A DNA stretch of 64,000 nucleotides from RGIG4694 sp964501705 (GCA_964501705.1 CAZCUQ010000001.1:3988-67987); one strand, 5' to 3'; positions 25,545-34,568 are shown, counted from the first letter of the stretch. Notes: generated by a model from the sequence alone, not told the origin. Numbers and translations are program-made.

Positions 25545-25876
25545 TAAACGCGCGGTAATATCGTAGTTTTTGAGGTCAGGCACTCGGTTTTGACCCCAAT
25601 TCGATCCCAAAATAAAACGGCTGCGAAAAAAAAACCTGAGAATCAATTTCCATAACAGTAAAAACGGGTCTGAAAATCAAACTGTGTAAATGTTTTTAGA
25701 AAGTCGGGCAATCGGCTCTTTCACTCTTAAAGAGATTTTTCGGGAGCGTTCGTTAAATAACAGTAAATCTAAGCGTAAAGAGTTACAGATGCTTCCCCAA
25801 AAGAGGAAACAATGTGAGTCAATTCCAAACCATAGCGACAGCAGGAGAGAAGATAAGAAATGGGATCGCGAGAGAG

Positions 25877-25919
25877 AAACCAAAGGGGAGAGGAATTTTT
25901 TTCCTCTCCCCTTTGGTTT
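25877..25919. terminator. Long perfect hairpin, probable bidirectional terminator or repeat element
   Basis: A perfect 19-bp stem starting AAACCAAAGGGGAGAGG with a 5-T loop. T-rich sequence follows. It is longer and more perfect than other terminators here, and may belong to a dispersed GC-rich repeat. Confidence 0.65.
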
Positions 25920-26003
25920 TCCCCCGCACCCCTGAAGCTCCGAGTTTATAACAAATGATAACCTGCTTGAAGTTATCCGTAAATTCGATAAGAAAAACAA
26001 CAG

Positions 26004-26032
26004 TTGATTCAGGAAAAAAAGTATGTTATAAT
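26004..26032 (+). promoter_or_regulatory. Sigma-A promoter of rarA
   Basis: TTGATT and TATAAT with a 17-base spacer, about 70 bases before the rarA start. Confidence 0.72.
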
Positions 26033-26104
26033 TTAAAGTAAAAGTACGGGAGCCGGAAAAAATCAACGACCGCTCCGCTTCATGATTAAAGGAAGGCAAA
26101 AAAT

Positions 26105-27382
26105 ATGAATAAACCTTTAGCGGATATTATCCGCCCCGAAACGATAGACGATATCGTCGGACAAAAGCATTTGTTCGGCGAGGGAAAACCTCTTCGGAGA
26201 ATTATTGAAAATAAAAATATCCCGAATATGATATTCTACGGACCTCCCGGAGTGGGAAAGACTACCGCCGCAGGAATAATCGCAAAAACAAGCGGTCTTA
26301 TGCTTCATAAGTTAAACGGCACTCAGGCGGGAATCTCCGATATCAAGGAGGTTATCGCCGATATAGATACACTCGCCGGCAGAAACGGTATCCTTTTGTA
26401 TCTCGACGAAATACAGTATCTTAACAAAAAACAGCAGCAGTCTCTTCTTGAATATATCGAAAAAGGACAGATAACGCTTATCGCCTCGACTACGGAAAAT
26501 CCGTATTTTTACGTATATAACGCAATTCTCAGCAGAAGCGCCGTGTTTGAATTCAAATCCGTCTGCGCAGAAGATATCCTTTCCGCAGTGAACCGCGCTT
26601 TCACATATCTTGCAAATGAAAACAGCGTGAAAATATCCGTGGAAAAGGGAACGGCGGAATTTATCTCCCGCTCTTCGGGCGGAGATGTCCGAAAAGCTAT
26701 CGGCACTGCCGAACTCTGCTTCTACGCTTCGGAGGAAACTGACGGAAAGGTTATTGTCCGCCTTGAAACGGGAAAGGAACTTTCCGAAAAAAACAATATG
26801 CGCTACGACCGCGACGGAGACGAACATTACGACATTCTTTCGGCTCTCCAGAAGTCGATACGCGGCTCGGACGAAAATGCGGCTCTTCACTATGCCGCAA
26901 GGCTTATCGAGGCGGGAGATATAATCTCTCTGTGCCGCAGACTTCTTGTCACTGCCGCAGAGGATATAGGACTTGCTTATCCGCAGGCTGTAACTATTGT
27001 AAAGGCGTGCGTTGACAGTGCTTTGCAGTTAGGACTCCCCGAAGCGAGAATCCCTCTTGCGGACGCGGTCATTCTTCTTGCCACCGCTCCGAAATCAAAT
27101 TCGGGGAAAATTGCTATAGACGCAGCTCTTGAGGATGTTAAATCGGTCGAAACGGGAAGTATCCCGCGCTGCCTGAAAAATAAACATTTCGACGGCGATG
27201 ACGCTGAAATAAAAGGACAGTTCTACAAATATCCCCATGACTACCCGAATCATTATGTTAAACAGCAGTATCTTCCCGATGCGTTAAAGGACAGAATATA
27301 TTATAACTTCGGAGACAATAAGGCGGAACAGGCGGCGCTTATGTACAGAAATAAGATCCTTGGGGAGAATAAGCGGAAATAA
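26105..27382 (+). CDS. rarA: Replication-associated recombination protein RarA (MgsA), AAA+ ATPase
   Basis: A 425-residue clamp-loader-like ATPase acting at stalled replication forks. Walker A is GPPGVGKTT, Walker B LYLDEIQYL, sensor 1 region IASTTENPYF, and SGGDVRKAIG is sensor 2. The C-terminal tetramerisation domain contains the family hallmarks EDIGLAYPQA and DYPNHYVKQQYLP. Length is normal. AAAGGAAGG precedes the ATG. A peptidoglycan amidase gene follows after 45 bases. Confidence 0.95.
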   Translation: MNKPLADIIRPETIDDIVGQKHLFGEGKPLRRIIENKNIPNMIFYGPPGVGKTTAAGIIAKTSGLMLHKLNGTQAGISDIKEVIADIDTLAGRNGILLYLDEIQYLNKKQQQSLLEYIEKGQITLIASTTENPYFYVYNAILSRSAVFEFKSVCAEDILSAVNRAFTYLANENSVKISVEKGTAEFISRSSGGDVRKAIGTAELCFYASEETDGKVIVRLETGKELSEKNNMRYDRDGDEHYDILSALQKSIRGSDENAALHYAARLIEAGDIISLCRRLLVTAAEDIGLAYPQAVTIVKACVDSALQLGLPEARIPLADAVILLATAPKSNSGKIAIDAALEDVKSVETGSIPRCLKNKHFDGDDAEIKGQFYKYPHDYPNHYVKQQYLPDALKDRIYYNFGDNKAEQAALMYRNKILGENKRK

Positions 27383-27427
27383 ATCTGAATATACTCATAA
27401 TACAAGCTTTACATTGGAGGAAATGTT

Positions 27428-28147
27428 ATGAGAAAATTCAGGTGGGATTCCGCCCTTGCGGGACTGATTCTATGTGTGGGAATAGGCGCGGTGTGCTACT
27501 CCGCCGTCGGAACGGAAAACGCCGTCTTTGTAAATACCGTTCCGAACGATGAAACTATTCTTGTGCTTGACGCGGGACACGGCGGCATTGACGGAGGATG
27601 TTCCTCGGCGGACGGTGTTCCCGAAAAGGGAATAAATCTGAATATTATGCTGACGATAAAGGATATGGCGGATATCTTCGGCTACGAGACGGTGACTACA
27701 AGAGAAACGGATACTTCCATTCACGACAGCGGCGTTGAGGGAATTCGCGCCCAGAAAATATCCGATATGGAAAATCGTCTTGAAATATTTAACAAGAATC
27801 CCAATTCCGTCTGCATTTCAATTCATCAGAATACATACACCGACCCGAAATTCAAGGGCGCGCAGATGTTCTATTCCTCGGCAAATCCCGAAAGCGAATC
27901 GCTCGCGCGGATACTCCAGGGACTTTTCAAGGAGAATATCCAGCCGTATAATGACAGGGAAACGAAGCTTTGCGGAAGTGAACTCTATCTTTGTCATTTC
28001 TGCAAAGCTCCGGCGGTAATGGCAGAGTGCGGATTTCTTTCAAACGCCGAGGAAGCGGAAAACCTCAAAAACGAGGACTATCAGAGAAAAGTCGCTTTTA
28101 CCGTGTTTGAGGGATTTTACAAGTTTCTGGAATCGAGAAATGCCTGA
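27428..28147 (+). CDS. cwlD: N-acetylmuramoyl-L-alanine amidase, CwlD-like
   Basis: A 239-residue zinc amidase (amidase_3 family). An N-terminal hydrophobic anchor (about 7-27) is followed by the catalytic domain: LDAGHGGIDGG (zinc His), VPEKGINL (zinc Glu), ISIHQN (zinc His) and MAECGFLSN (catalytic Glu). Size and single-anchor layout fit CwlD, which makes muramic-delta-lactam in spore cortex, and spoIVB lies next door. A vegetative role cannot be excluded, so the symbol is tentative. GGAGG precedes the ATG. Confidence 0.8.
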   Translation: MRKFRWDSALAGLILCVGIGAVCYSAVGTENAVFVNTVPNDETILVLDAGHGGIDGGCSSADGVPEKGINLNIMLTIKDMADIFGYETVTTRETDTSIHDSGVEGIRAQKISDMENRLEIFNKNPNSVCISIHQNTYTDPKFKGAQMFYSSANPESESLARILQGLFKENIQPYNDRETKLCGSELYLCHFCKAPAVMAECGFLSNAEEAENLKNEDYQRKVAFTVFEGFYKFLESRNA

Positions 28148-28166
28148 CGTTTTTTCAAAAACACGC

Positions 28167-28192
28167 AAAACGCCCGCAAAAGCGGGCGTTTT
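28167..28192. terminator. Bidirectional terminator between the amidase and spoIVB
   Basis: AAAACGCCCGC pairs perfectly with GCGGGCGTTTT around a 4-A loop, with T runs on both strands. Confidence 0.88.
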
Positions 28193-28211
28193 TTCGGTAA
28201 AAGTATTGATT

Positions 28212-29483
28212 TTACGCAGCCATACTTTTCAGTGTGTCCTGCATTTCGCTGTACATCGAATCGGCGAAAATACCGTATCCGCGCAGGGGATCGCTTACGA
28301 AAACGTGAGTCACGGCGCCTACAAGCTTTCCGTTTTGTATGATGGGGCTGCCGCTCATTCCCTGGACGATTCCTCCCGCTTCGTTAATGAGACGTTCGTC
28401 GGTGACTTTTATTATAAGATTGTGACTTTTAGGAGAATCCGAAATATCCGTCTTAACGATCTCGATTTCATACTGTTCGGGGCTTGAGCCGCAGATCGTC
28501 GAAAGAATGAAAGCCGGTCCCTCCGTGACTTCCTGTCTCTGCGCTATGGGAAGCGCCGCCGAAAACACGGGAGCGCTGTCAAGCACGCCGTACAATCCTT
28601 CTTCGCAGTTGCGGTTTATTGTTCCTATGCTACTGTCTGTCAGAAATGCTCCCATAAGTTCTCCGGGATTTCCGTCCGAGCCTTTTTTTACTCCCGTTAT
28701 TATGACGTCCGCCGCCTCGCCGCTGCAAAGAGGAAGAATTTCTCCGGTATCAACGTCGCAGACGGGATGTCCCAGCCCCGCGAAGGCTCCGCTTGACGGG
28801 TCGTAAAAGGTCATGGTTCCTATTCCCGCAGAGCTGTCACGAAGCCACATTCCCGCGTGATAGGCGTTATCGTCCGAGGACAGGACAGGCTTTAAAAAGA
28901 AAACGGTTTCAAGTCCGCTGCGGAGTACCTTGACTCCGATGGTTTTTCCCTTGCTTGCTCTGACGGCTGCATCGATATCCTCCGTTGAGGAAACATCCTT
29001 TCCCGAAACGGATATAATAACGTCGCCTTTTTTTATTCCCGCGTCTCTTGCGGGAGAAACAAGCGTCCCATCCGATTCAAAGCTTGTGATATTAACTACC
29101 ATAACTCCATCGGTCAGCATTTTGATACCGAAAGGTATTCCGCATGGGATAACCGCAGCTTCGTCCACCTCGCAGACGCTCACGTCCTTTATCGGAAAAA
29201 TTCCGAAGAGCTTTAACGAAACGCTTTTCGTTTCCATAGAGCCGCTTGAAAAATCAGCCGCGCAGTTTTTGACGCCCGCCGAGTCAAATGCTGCCATAAT
29301 TCCTATATCGGATTCAAATTCGAGCGTTGAGCCTTTAGTTACATAATACTTGTCCGGCAGGCATATATTATAGTGAACGATAAGCCCTGCCGCCGCCGCC
29401 GTGAGTATCCACAAAACGGCGCAGAATAATCTTGCTGCTTTAAATGATAGATTTTTCGCTTTATATACCTCCCTCCGCTGCAT
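28212..29483 (-). CDS. spoIVB: SpoIVB peptidase, sporulation intercompartmental signal
   Basis: A 423-residue S55-family serine peptidase. It has an N-terminal membrane anchor (about 20-40), a PDZ domain with SPARDAGIKKGDVIISVSG, and a catalytic domain with GLGHPVCDVDTG (His) and GGIVQGMSGSPI (Ser). The C-terminal VSDPLRGYGIFADSM is a SpoIVB hallmark. In B. subtilis it is made in the forespore and cleaves SpoIVFA to trigger pro-sigma-K processing. The ATG at 29483 gives the expected anchor; GGAAAG lies upstream. A very strong GGAGGGAGG lies inside the first codons with no start after it, an odd feature. Confidence 0.93.
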   Translation of the reverse strand: MQRREVYKAKNLSFKAARLFCAVLWILTAAAAGLIVHYNICLPDKYYVTKGSTLEFESDIGIMAAFDSAGVKNCAADFSSGSMETKSVSLKLFGIFPIKDVSVCEVDEAAVIPCGIPFGIKMLTDGVMVVNITSFESDGTLVSPARDAGIKKGDVIISVSGKDVSSTEDIDAAVRASKGKTIGVKVLRSGLETVFFLKPVLSSDDNAYHAGMWLRDSSAGIGTMTFYDPSSGAFAGLGHPVCDVDTGEILPLCSGEAADVIITGVKKGSDGNPGELMGAFLTDSSIGTINRNCEEGLYGVLDSAPVFSAALPIAQRQEVTEGPAFILSTICGSSPEQYEIEIVKTDISDSPKSHNLIIKVTDERLINEAGGIVQGMSGSPIIQNGKLVGAVTHVFVSDPLRGYGIFADSMYSEMQDTLKSMAA

Positions 29484-29956
29484 ACACTTTCCGTTTTTTC
29501 GGAAAAAATGCGCCTTAAAACCGACAGTATAAAGGCAAACCGCGAAATCACGCTTTTTTCTTAAATGAAAATTATTTGTTTTTTCGTTATTCGGGCTTAA
29601 TATATTTATCTGCAAAAAAAGCCTCAAATATAAATTAAAAAATATAGCAGTTACTTTCACAGTGAATTTTTTCAGCTTATTTATTATTGTAACAAAATTA
29701 CAGGAAAATTTTCGTCGAACGGTAAAAAATTATTCTGACTTTTTTTGTTTGTTTTGGGATGATTCTGCATAAAAAACTGTTTATTTTATAAGAACATTAG
29801 TTAAAGTGCATAAAAAATAAACGGAATTTTAAAGCTTATGTAAAAATTATTAAAAAGCTATTGTAAAAAAATTTGAAACAGTGTATAATATTCTTATATA
29901 ATAATGCGTCTGTGTTGTTACATTTAGACAAAAACATATTAAGGAGCGATCTATCC
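29484..29956. other. Divergent intergenic region between spoIVB and the EF-G2-like gene
   Basis: 473 AT-rich bases. The promoter of the EF-G2-like gene is at 29861-29889. A forespore-type promoter is expected for spoIVB but none could be assigned confidently. No gene or RNA was recognised. Confidence 0.6.
29861..29889 (+). promoter_or_regulatory. Probable promoter of the EF-G2-like gene
   Basis: TTGTAA and TATAAT with a 17-base spacer, 67 bases before the start codon. Confidence 0.62.
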
Positions 29957-32038
29957 ATGAAAGACTATTTTGCCGAAAACATAAGAAATATTGCTATTGC
30001 GGGTCATTCAGGCTCGGGGAAAACCACCCTTGCCGAAGCCATGCTTTATAAATCGGGAAATTCCGACAGGCTCGGAAAAACCGCCGACGGGAATACCGTC
30101 TGCGACTTCGACCCGGAGGAAATTAAAAGAAAAGCGTCACTCAGCGCTTCCGTGGCTTCCTTTGAGACTAACGGAATAAAGATCAATCTTCTTGACGCAC
30201 CCGGTCTTTTCGATTTCGAGGGCGAATCGATCGAGGCTATCACCGCCGCCGATACGGTTCTTATCACTGTTTCCGCAAAATCGGGCGTTAAGGTCGGCAC
30301 CGAAAAGGCTTACGAAAAAGCCTCCGCTCTTAAAAAAGCGAAAATGTTCGTCGTTACAAAGGTAGATGATCCCGATGCCAATTTCTATAACGTGCTCACA
30401 GACTTAAAAACGGTGTTCGGACCTACTGTCTGCCCCGTTATCGTTCCGGTTATAAATAATCACAAGGTCGTTTCGTATGTGAATCTCATCGAAATGAAAG
30501 CATATACCTACGATGAAAAGGGCGGCGCCGTCGAAACCGAAATGCCTACGGCTGAGATCTCCGAAAAACTCGAATACCGTATCGACGGACTTATCGCGGC
30601 ATTCTCCGAGGCTGTTGCGGAGACTGACGACGAGCTTATGGAAAAATTCTTCGAGGGTGAGGCTTTCACTCAGGACGAACTCGTTCACGGTCTTCACAAG
30701 GGAATGAATTCGGGCGTTATCACTCCCGTTGTATGCTGCTCCGATATCACGATGGGCTGTATAGATATGCTCCTTAAAGAAACGGAGCTTCTCATGCCCT
30801 CTCCCGCAGATGTTCCCGCAGTCAGCGCAATGGCGGGTGACGATATCATCGAAACGAAATATGACAAAAACGCTCCCGCGGCAGGCTTCGTATTCAAAAC
30901 GGTTGCCGATCCGTTCGTAGGAAAAATGTCCTTTATCAAGGTCATGGACGGCGTGCTGAAATCGGGCGGGGATTATGTCATAGGCAAAAACGGCAATCCG
31001 GAAAAGCTCGGCAAGCTATACACCGTTACGGGCAAAAAACAGACGGAGGTATCCGCCGCTTACGCGGGAGATATCGTTGCGGCGGTAAAAATAAGCGCCG
31101 ATACCTGTGATACCATCTGCTCCGCAGAGAGAATAATAACATATGATGAAATGGAATTTCCGAAGCCCTGCTTCAGTCTTGCGGTCTCGGCAAAGGCTCA
31201 GGGTGACGAGTCTAAGATATCCGCGGGTCTTTCGAGACTTCTTGAAGAAGATAAAACACTCAGCGTGACCCAGAATCCCGATACAAAGGAAACAACTCTT
31301 TCGGGTCTTGGTGAACAGCATCTTGATGTGGCGGCGGCTAAGCTTAAAGCAAAGTTCGGCGCGGACGTTAATCTCACCGTGCCCAAAATCTCCTATAAGG
31401 AAACTATACGCAGGAAGGTGAAGGCGGAGGGCAAGCATAAGAAACAGTCGGGCGGTCACGGTCAGTACGGTCACGTATGGATAGAATTCGAGCCTTGTAT
31501 TTCCGATTCTCTCGTATTCGAGGAAAAGGTATTCGGCGGCGCGGTTCCGAAGAATTTCTTCCCCGCAGTCGAAAAGGGTCTTCAGGACAGCATGAAGAAA
31601 GGCGTTCTTGCGGGATTTCCCGTAGTCGGCGTAAAGGCTGTTCTCGTGGACGGCTCGTATCACCCCGTGGACAGCTCCGAAATGGCATTCAAGACCGCCG
31701 CTTCCATTGCCTACAAGGAGGGCATGAAGCAGGCTGACCCCGCTATACTTGAGCCTATCGGAAAGCTTCTCGTAAGCGCTCCCGATACGAATACGGGAGA
31801 TATTATGGGCGACCTCAATAAGAGAAGAGGAAGAGTTATCGGTATGAATCCCGTAAAGAAAGGCTATACTGAGATAGAAGCGGAAGTTCCTATGAGAGAA
31901 ATGCAGTCGTTTACGACTCAGCTGAGACAGATCACCAGAGGAAGAGGCACTTTCTCGCTTGAATTTTTAAGATATGAGCAGCTTCCCTCCAATCTTGTTT
32001 CGGACGTAATTGTCTCGGCAGGAAATACATCGGACTGA
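29957..32038 (+). CDS. Elongation factor G-like GTPase (EF-G2 type)
   Basis: A 693-residue translational GTPase with the full five-domain EF-G layout. The G1 loop is GHSGSGKTTLAEAM and switch 2 DAPGLFDFEGE. G4 reads TKVDD where EF-G has NKMD, so guanine recognition is altered. GLGEQHLDV, a GHGQYGHVWIEFEP stretch and the domain V end GRGTFSLEFLRYEQLP follow. These loop sequences are of the EF-G2/EF-G-like group rather than canonical FusA, and no ribosomal protein genes are adjacent. Its exact role (secondary translocase or recycling factor) is not established. The ATG at 29957 has AAGGAG upstream; a longer frame starts before the promoter. Confidence 0.88.
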   Translation: MKDYFAENIRNIAIAGHSGSGKTTLAEAMLYKSGNSDRLGKTADGNTVCDFDPEEIKRKASLSASVASFETNGIKINLLDAPGLFDFEGESIEAITAADTVLITVSAKSGVKVGTEKAYEKASALKKAKMFVVTKVDDPDANFYNVLTDLKTVFGPTVCPVIVPVINNHKVVSYVNLIEMKAYTYDEKGGAVETEMPTAEISEKLEYRIDGLIAAFSEAVAETDDELMEKFFEGEAFTQDELVHGLHKGMNSGVITPVVCCSDITMGCIDMLLKETELLMPSPADVPAVSAMAGDDIIETKYDKNAPAAGFVFKTVADPFVGKMSFIKVMDGVLKSGGDYVIGKNGNPEKLGKLYTVTGKKQTEVSAAYAGDIVAAVKISADTCDTICSAERIITYDEMEFPKPCFSLAVSAKAQGDESKISAGLSRLLEEDKTLSVTQNPDTKETTLSGLGEQHLDVAAAKLKAKFGADVNLTVPKISYKETIRRKVKAEGKHKKQSGGHGQYGHVWIEFEPCISDSLVFEEKVFGGAVPKNFFPAVEKGLQDSMKKGVLAGFPVVGVKAVLVDGSYHPVDSSEMAFKTAASIAYKEGMKQADPAILEPIGKLLVSAPDTNTGDIMGDLNKRRGRVIGMNPVKKGYTEIEAEVPMREMQSFTTQLRQITRGRGTFSLEFLRYEQLPSNLVSDVIVSAGNTSD

Positions 32039-32086
32039 CATATAGCTGACGCGTAAGCTTTTGAGACGTTTGCCTGTATGGAAATT

Positions 32087-32122
32087 AAATGCCGCTTCTT
32101 TCCGAAAGGAATGACGGCATTT
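32087..32122 (+). terminator. Terminator after the EF-G2-like gene
   Basis: AAATGCCG pairs with CGGCATTT, with an inner TTCC/GGAA stem and GAAA loop, followed by CTTTTTT. Confidence 0.85.
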
Positions 32123-32194
32123 CTTTTTTATATAATATATGAGGTTTGATTGCCGCTTTCAAGAAAAATTCAAATAATATGTTTATATTGTATA

Positions 32195-32223
32195 TTGACT
32201 TTTTTTGAGAAATGGGATAAAAT
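32195..32223 (+). promoter_or_regulatory. Sigma-A promoter of the secreted membrane protein gene
   Basis: TTGACT and TAAAAT with a 17-base spacer, 56 bases before the start codon. Confidence 0.7.
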
Positions 32224-32279
32224 GTGTATAAGTGGTATTTTAATCGGATTATTTTTTATAAAGGATTTGATTTGAAAAA

Positions 32280-33032
32280 ATGAAATTTCAGAAGATACTC
32301 GGCGCGGTTTTTGCGGCGGCAGTTGCCCTGTCTGCTGTTTCGGGAGCTGCTTTCGCCGAAAAGAAAAACGATAATGACGGCAAAAATAACGAAGCTGTCG
32401 TCAGAGCTACAATGTGCTTTGATAACAGCAGCTCGGAGAAATATCTCAATTTGTTCGGAGATACGGAGGAAACGGGACTTTCTTACGCAATTACGGTTCA
32501 GGAATCCGTAAACGACGGCGCTCTTTGTCTTTCGGAGGACTGTACCGAAGCACCGGCAGATACCCATAATACGGGAATTTATTTCAAAAGCTCGGATTTC
32601 GGACTTGAAAATTTTGCGGGCTGCACACTTACGGTCAGCATTTATCCCGAAAGTCCCGGAGCGGATATGATTGAATTCTATTCGGAGGGAGACGTTTTTC
32701 TGTCTGAGGAAATAAAAGTAACCGCAAATCCGAGATGGACGCCTGTTACGCTTAAAATTCCCGACGATAACAATAATACTGTATTCGGCGTGCTTGTTAC
32801 CTCATCGGACATGATAAAAGGTCCCGTATGCTATGTTGACAATCTTTGCGTTTACGACAAAAACGGTAATATCGCGGAAAATGTGGGCGATTATCAGAGC
32901 ATTGCGGACGCTGAAAGCACAGAAACATTCAACTATGTTATGATGATAATCGTATTTATTCTTTTGATAGTTGCCGTTGTGGGCGGAGTCGCTTATTATA
33001 TTTTCAAATACGTAATAAACAGATACAGATGA
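32280..33032 (+). CDS. Secreted, C-terminally membrane-anchored protein of unknown function
   Basis: A 250-residue protein with an N-terminal signal peptide (KFQKILGAVFAAAVALSAV, AFA cleavage site near residue 26). A beta-rich extracellular domain (about 40-205) ends in YVDNLCVYDKNG, a pattern seen in jelly-roll carbohydrate-binding modules. A single transmembrane helix (about 220-243) and a short basic tail follow. It probably sits on the outside of the membrane. A sugar-binding role is only suggested by the fold pattern. AAGGA lies upstream of the ATG; it is a single-gene unit between a promoter and a terminator. Confidence 0.6.
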   Translation: MKFQKILGAVFAAAVALSAVSGAAFAEKKNDNDGKNNEAVVRATMCFDNSSSEKYLNLFGDTEETGLSYAITVQESVNDGALCLSEDCTEAPADTHNTGIYFKSSDFGLENFAGCTLTVSIYPESPGADMIEFYSEGDVFLSEEIKVTANPRWTPVTLKIPDDNNNTVFGVLVTSSDMIKGPVCYVDNLCVYDKNGNIAENVGDYQSIADAESTETFNYVMMIIVFILLIVAVVGGVAYYIFKYVINRYR

Positions 33033-33038
33033 TTTTTT

Positions 33039-33062
33039 CCCGTCGGACAGCTTTCCGGCGGG
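33039..33062 (+). terminator. Terminator of the secreted protein gene
   Basis: CCCGTCGG pairs with CCGGCGGG (one T-G) and is followed by a T-rich run. Confidence 0.8.
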
Positions 33063-33094
33063 ATTATAATTTTTTGCGCCCCGGAATAAACCGC

Positions 33095-33123
33095 TTGACA
33101 AAGGTAAATAAATGTGGTATAAT
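33095..33123 (+). promoter_or_regulatory. Consensus promoter of the hisS-thrH-aspS operon
   Basis: Perfect TTGACA and TATAAT with a 17-base spacer. The leader is only about 40 bases, too short for a T-box. Confidence 0.85.
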
Positions 33124-33170
33124 TTTCTAAGTTGATTTTGGACAGTTTGTCTTTTTAAGGAGTGATTATT

Positions 33171-34136
33171 TTGGAGCTTATTGCAAAAAGAGTAAACGGA
33201 ACTGCGGATGTTACCCCGTTGGAGAGCTGTAAGTGGCGGACAGTTGAAAAAATATGCCGCGACAGTGCCGAAAGCTATGGCTTTAAGGAAATACGTGTTC
33301 CGACCTTTGAAAGTACCGAGCTTTTTGTTCGCTCCGTGGGTGATACCACCGATGTGGTAACTAAAGAGATGTTCACCGTTACGGGAAGGGAAAGTACGTT
33401 TACCCTCCGTCCCGAAGGCACTGCGGGAGTTATCCGCGCTGTGCTTGAAAACGGTATGTTGAACGACGCGCTTCCTCAGAAGGTTTATTATATCCTCTCC
33501 TGCTTCCGCCACGAAAAGCCTCAGGCAGGCAGACTTTGGGAATTTCATCAGTTCGGAGTGGAAATGGCGGGAAGCGGCTCTCCTTTCGCCGACGCGGAAG
33601 CGATAAGTCTCGCGAAAAATACCATCGATCGTTTCGGCCTGAAAAATGTCGCGCTGAATATTAATTCCATAGGCTGTCCCGAATGTCGGAAAAAGTATTA
33701 CTCCGCTCTCAGGGATTTCCTGAAACCTCATTATGACGAGCTTTGCGATACCTGTAAGAGCAGATTCGAGAAAAACCCGATGAGAATCCTCGACTGCAAA
33801 AGCGAGATATGCCGGAATATCGCCGAGGACGCTCCCGTCGTTATCGATTATCTTTGCGAGGACTGTGCCGCTCACTTTGAAAAACTGAAAAGTATTCTTG
33901 ACGGCATGGGAATAAATTACACCGTAAATCCCAAAATAGTAAGGGGTCTTGATTATTACACAAAAACAGTATTCGAGTTTATCGCGGGCGAGGGCAAAAC
34001 AAAAGGAACCGTCTGCGGCGGCGGAAGATACGATAAACTGATCTCCGAAATGGGCGGAAAGGATACCCCCGCTCTCGGGTTTGCTATGGGTCTGGAAAGA
34101 ATTATCCTTAATATGGAAGCGCAAAAATGCGATTTT
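33171..34136 (+). CDS. hisS: Histidyl-tRNA synthetase, N-terminal part (interrupted by assembly artefact)
   Basis: This segment encodes the first 322 residues of HisRS, a class II synthetase. Motif 1 region (FKEIRVPTFESTELF), motif 2 (CFRHEKPQAGRLWEFHQFG), the histidine-specific GLDYYTKTVFEF and motif 3 (GFAMGLERIIL) are all present, as is a Cys-rich insert (CxxC pairs at about 180-235) common in Clostridial HisRS. The start is TTG at 33171, 8 bases after AAGGAG. After KCDF the frame enters unrelated sequence and then an N gap. The remaining 108 residues lie at 34239-34568. Joined, they give a normal protein of about 430 residues, so the break is technical. Confidence 0.92.
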
Positions 34137-34238
34137 AACGGCGATGCCTTGATCGATATTGAAGATTATATAGAAATCTGGCTGAACTTTACAAACAACT
34201 GATACCGAGGGGCTGTGTACAAAAAAGNNNNNNNNNNT
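34137..34238 (+). other. Foreign dockerin-like sequence plus assembly gap (10 N)
   Basis: Bases 34137-34202 continue the hisS frame as NGDALIDIEDY and an aromatic-rich end before a stop. Together with the preceding CDF this is a calcium-loop pattern of type I dockerins, not HisRS. Bases 34203-34227 are unrelated to hisS and 34228-34237 are N. The right flank restarts at TTTTCAGGAG, while the left flank is GATTTT, so both sides share TTTT and the real sequence is probably continuous there. I read this as a contig-end misextension from a dockerin gene elsewhere in the genome or community. Confidence 0.8.
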
Positions 34239-34568
34239 TTTCAGGAGCCGAAAAGATGCGATATATACATCGCTCCCATGGGAGAAGAGGCGGCACTCGC
34301 AGCTATGAAGCTTACGGACGCTCTTCGCAGGGACGGCGCCGCAGCCGAAACAGATCTTATGGGACGTTCGCTCGGAAAACAAATGAAATACGCAAATACT
34401 TTAAAGGCAAGATTTCTGCTTGTCATAGGCGGCAACGAACTCTCTTCGGGTATCGGAAAACTTAAAAACATGGATTCGGGCGAAAGCACGGAAATATCTT
34501 TGGGAGATGATTTCTGTAAGATATTTACAGCTCACCTGATGGCGGAAATGGTTGAAGGAACCTTATGA
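34239..34568 (+). CDS. hisS: Histidyl-tRNA synthetase, C-terminal anticodon-binding domain (continuation)
   Basis: The frame after the N gap encodes FQEPKRCDIYIAPMGEEA and continues to the stop, the HisRS class II anticodon-binding domain (HGTP_anticodon) with GRSLGKQMKYAN and FLLVIGGNEL. It belongs to the same gene as the segment at 33171-34136. The stop TGA overlaps the ATG of the next gene. Confidence 0.9.
   Translation, partial: FQEPKRCDIYIAPMGEEAALAAMKLTDALRRDGAAAETDLMGRSLGKQMKYANTLKARFLLVIGGNELSSGIGKLKNMDSGESTEISLGDDFCKIFTAHLMAEMVEGTL

Larger units (their letters stand above)
25545..26104. other. Gene-free region between lysS and rarA
   Basis: 560 bases with no credible gene. It holds a weak GGTCA/TGACC hairpin just after lysS, a long perfect hairpin at 25877-25919, a short tail CCCCTGAAGCTCC at 25932-25944 that recurs at 57321-57333, and the rarA promoter. 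Long open frames on both strands run straight through the hairpin and have no ribosome binding site, so they are not called. Confidence 0.6.

Noticed and set aside
25677..26099. Overlapping plus- and minus-strand frames in the lysS-rarA gap
   Set aside because: Both run through a perfect 19-bp hairpin, are low-complexity and lack ribosome sites.
33124..33170. T-box leader before hisS (and likewise lysS or aspS)
   Set aside because: Leaders are short and contain no T-box sequence or specifier hairpin.
34128..34202. A real dockerin domain fused to histidyl-tRNA synthetase
   Set aside because: It would replace the anticodon-binding domain, which is present intact just after the N gap; an assembly artefact explains it better.
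32802..34382. A 526-residue minus-strand frame spanning the N gap
   Set aside because: It is opposite hisS and includes unknown bases; no protein pattern is seen.
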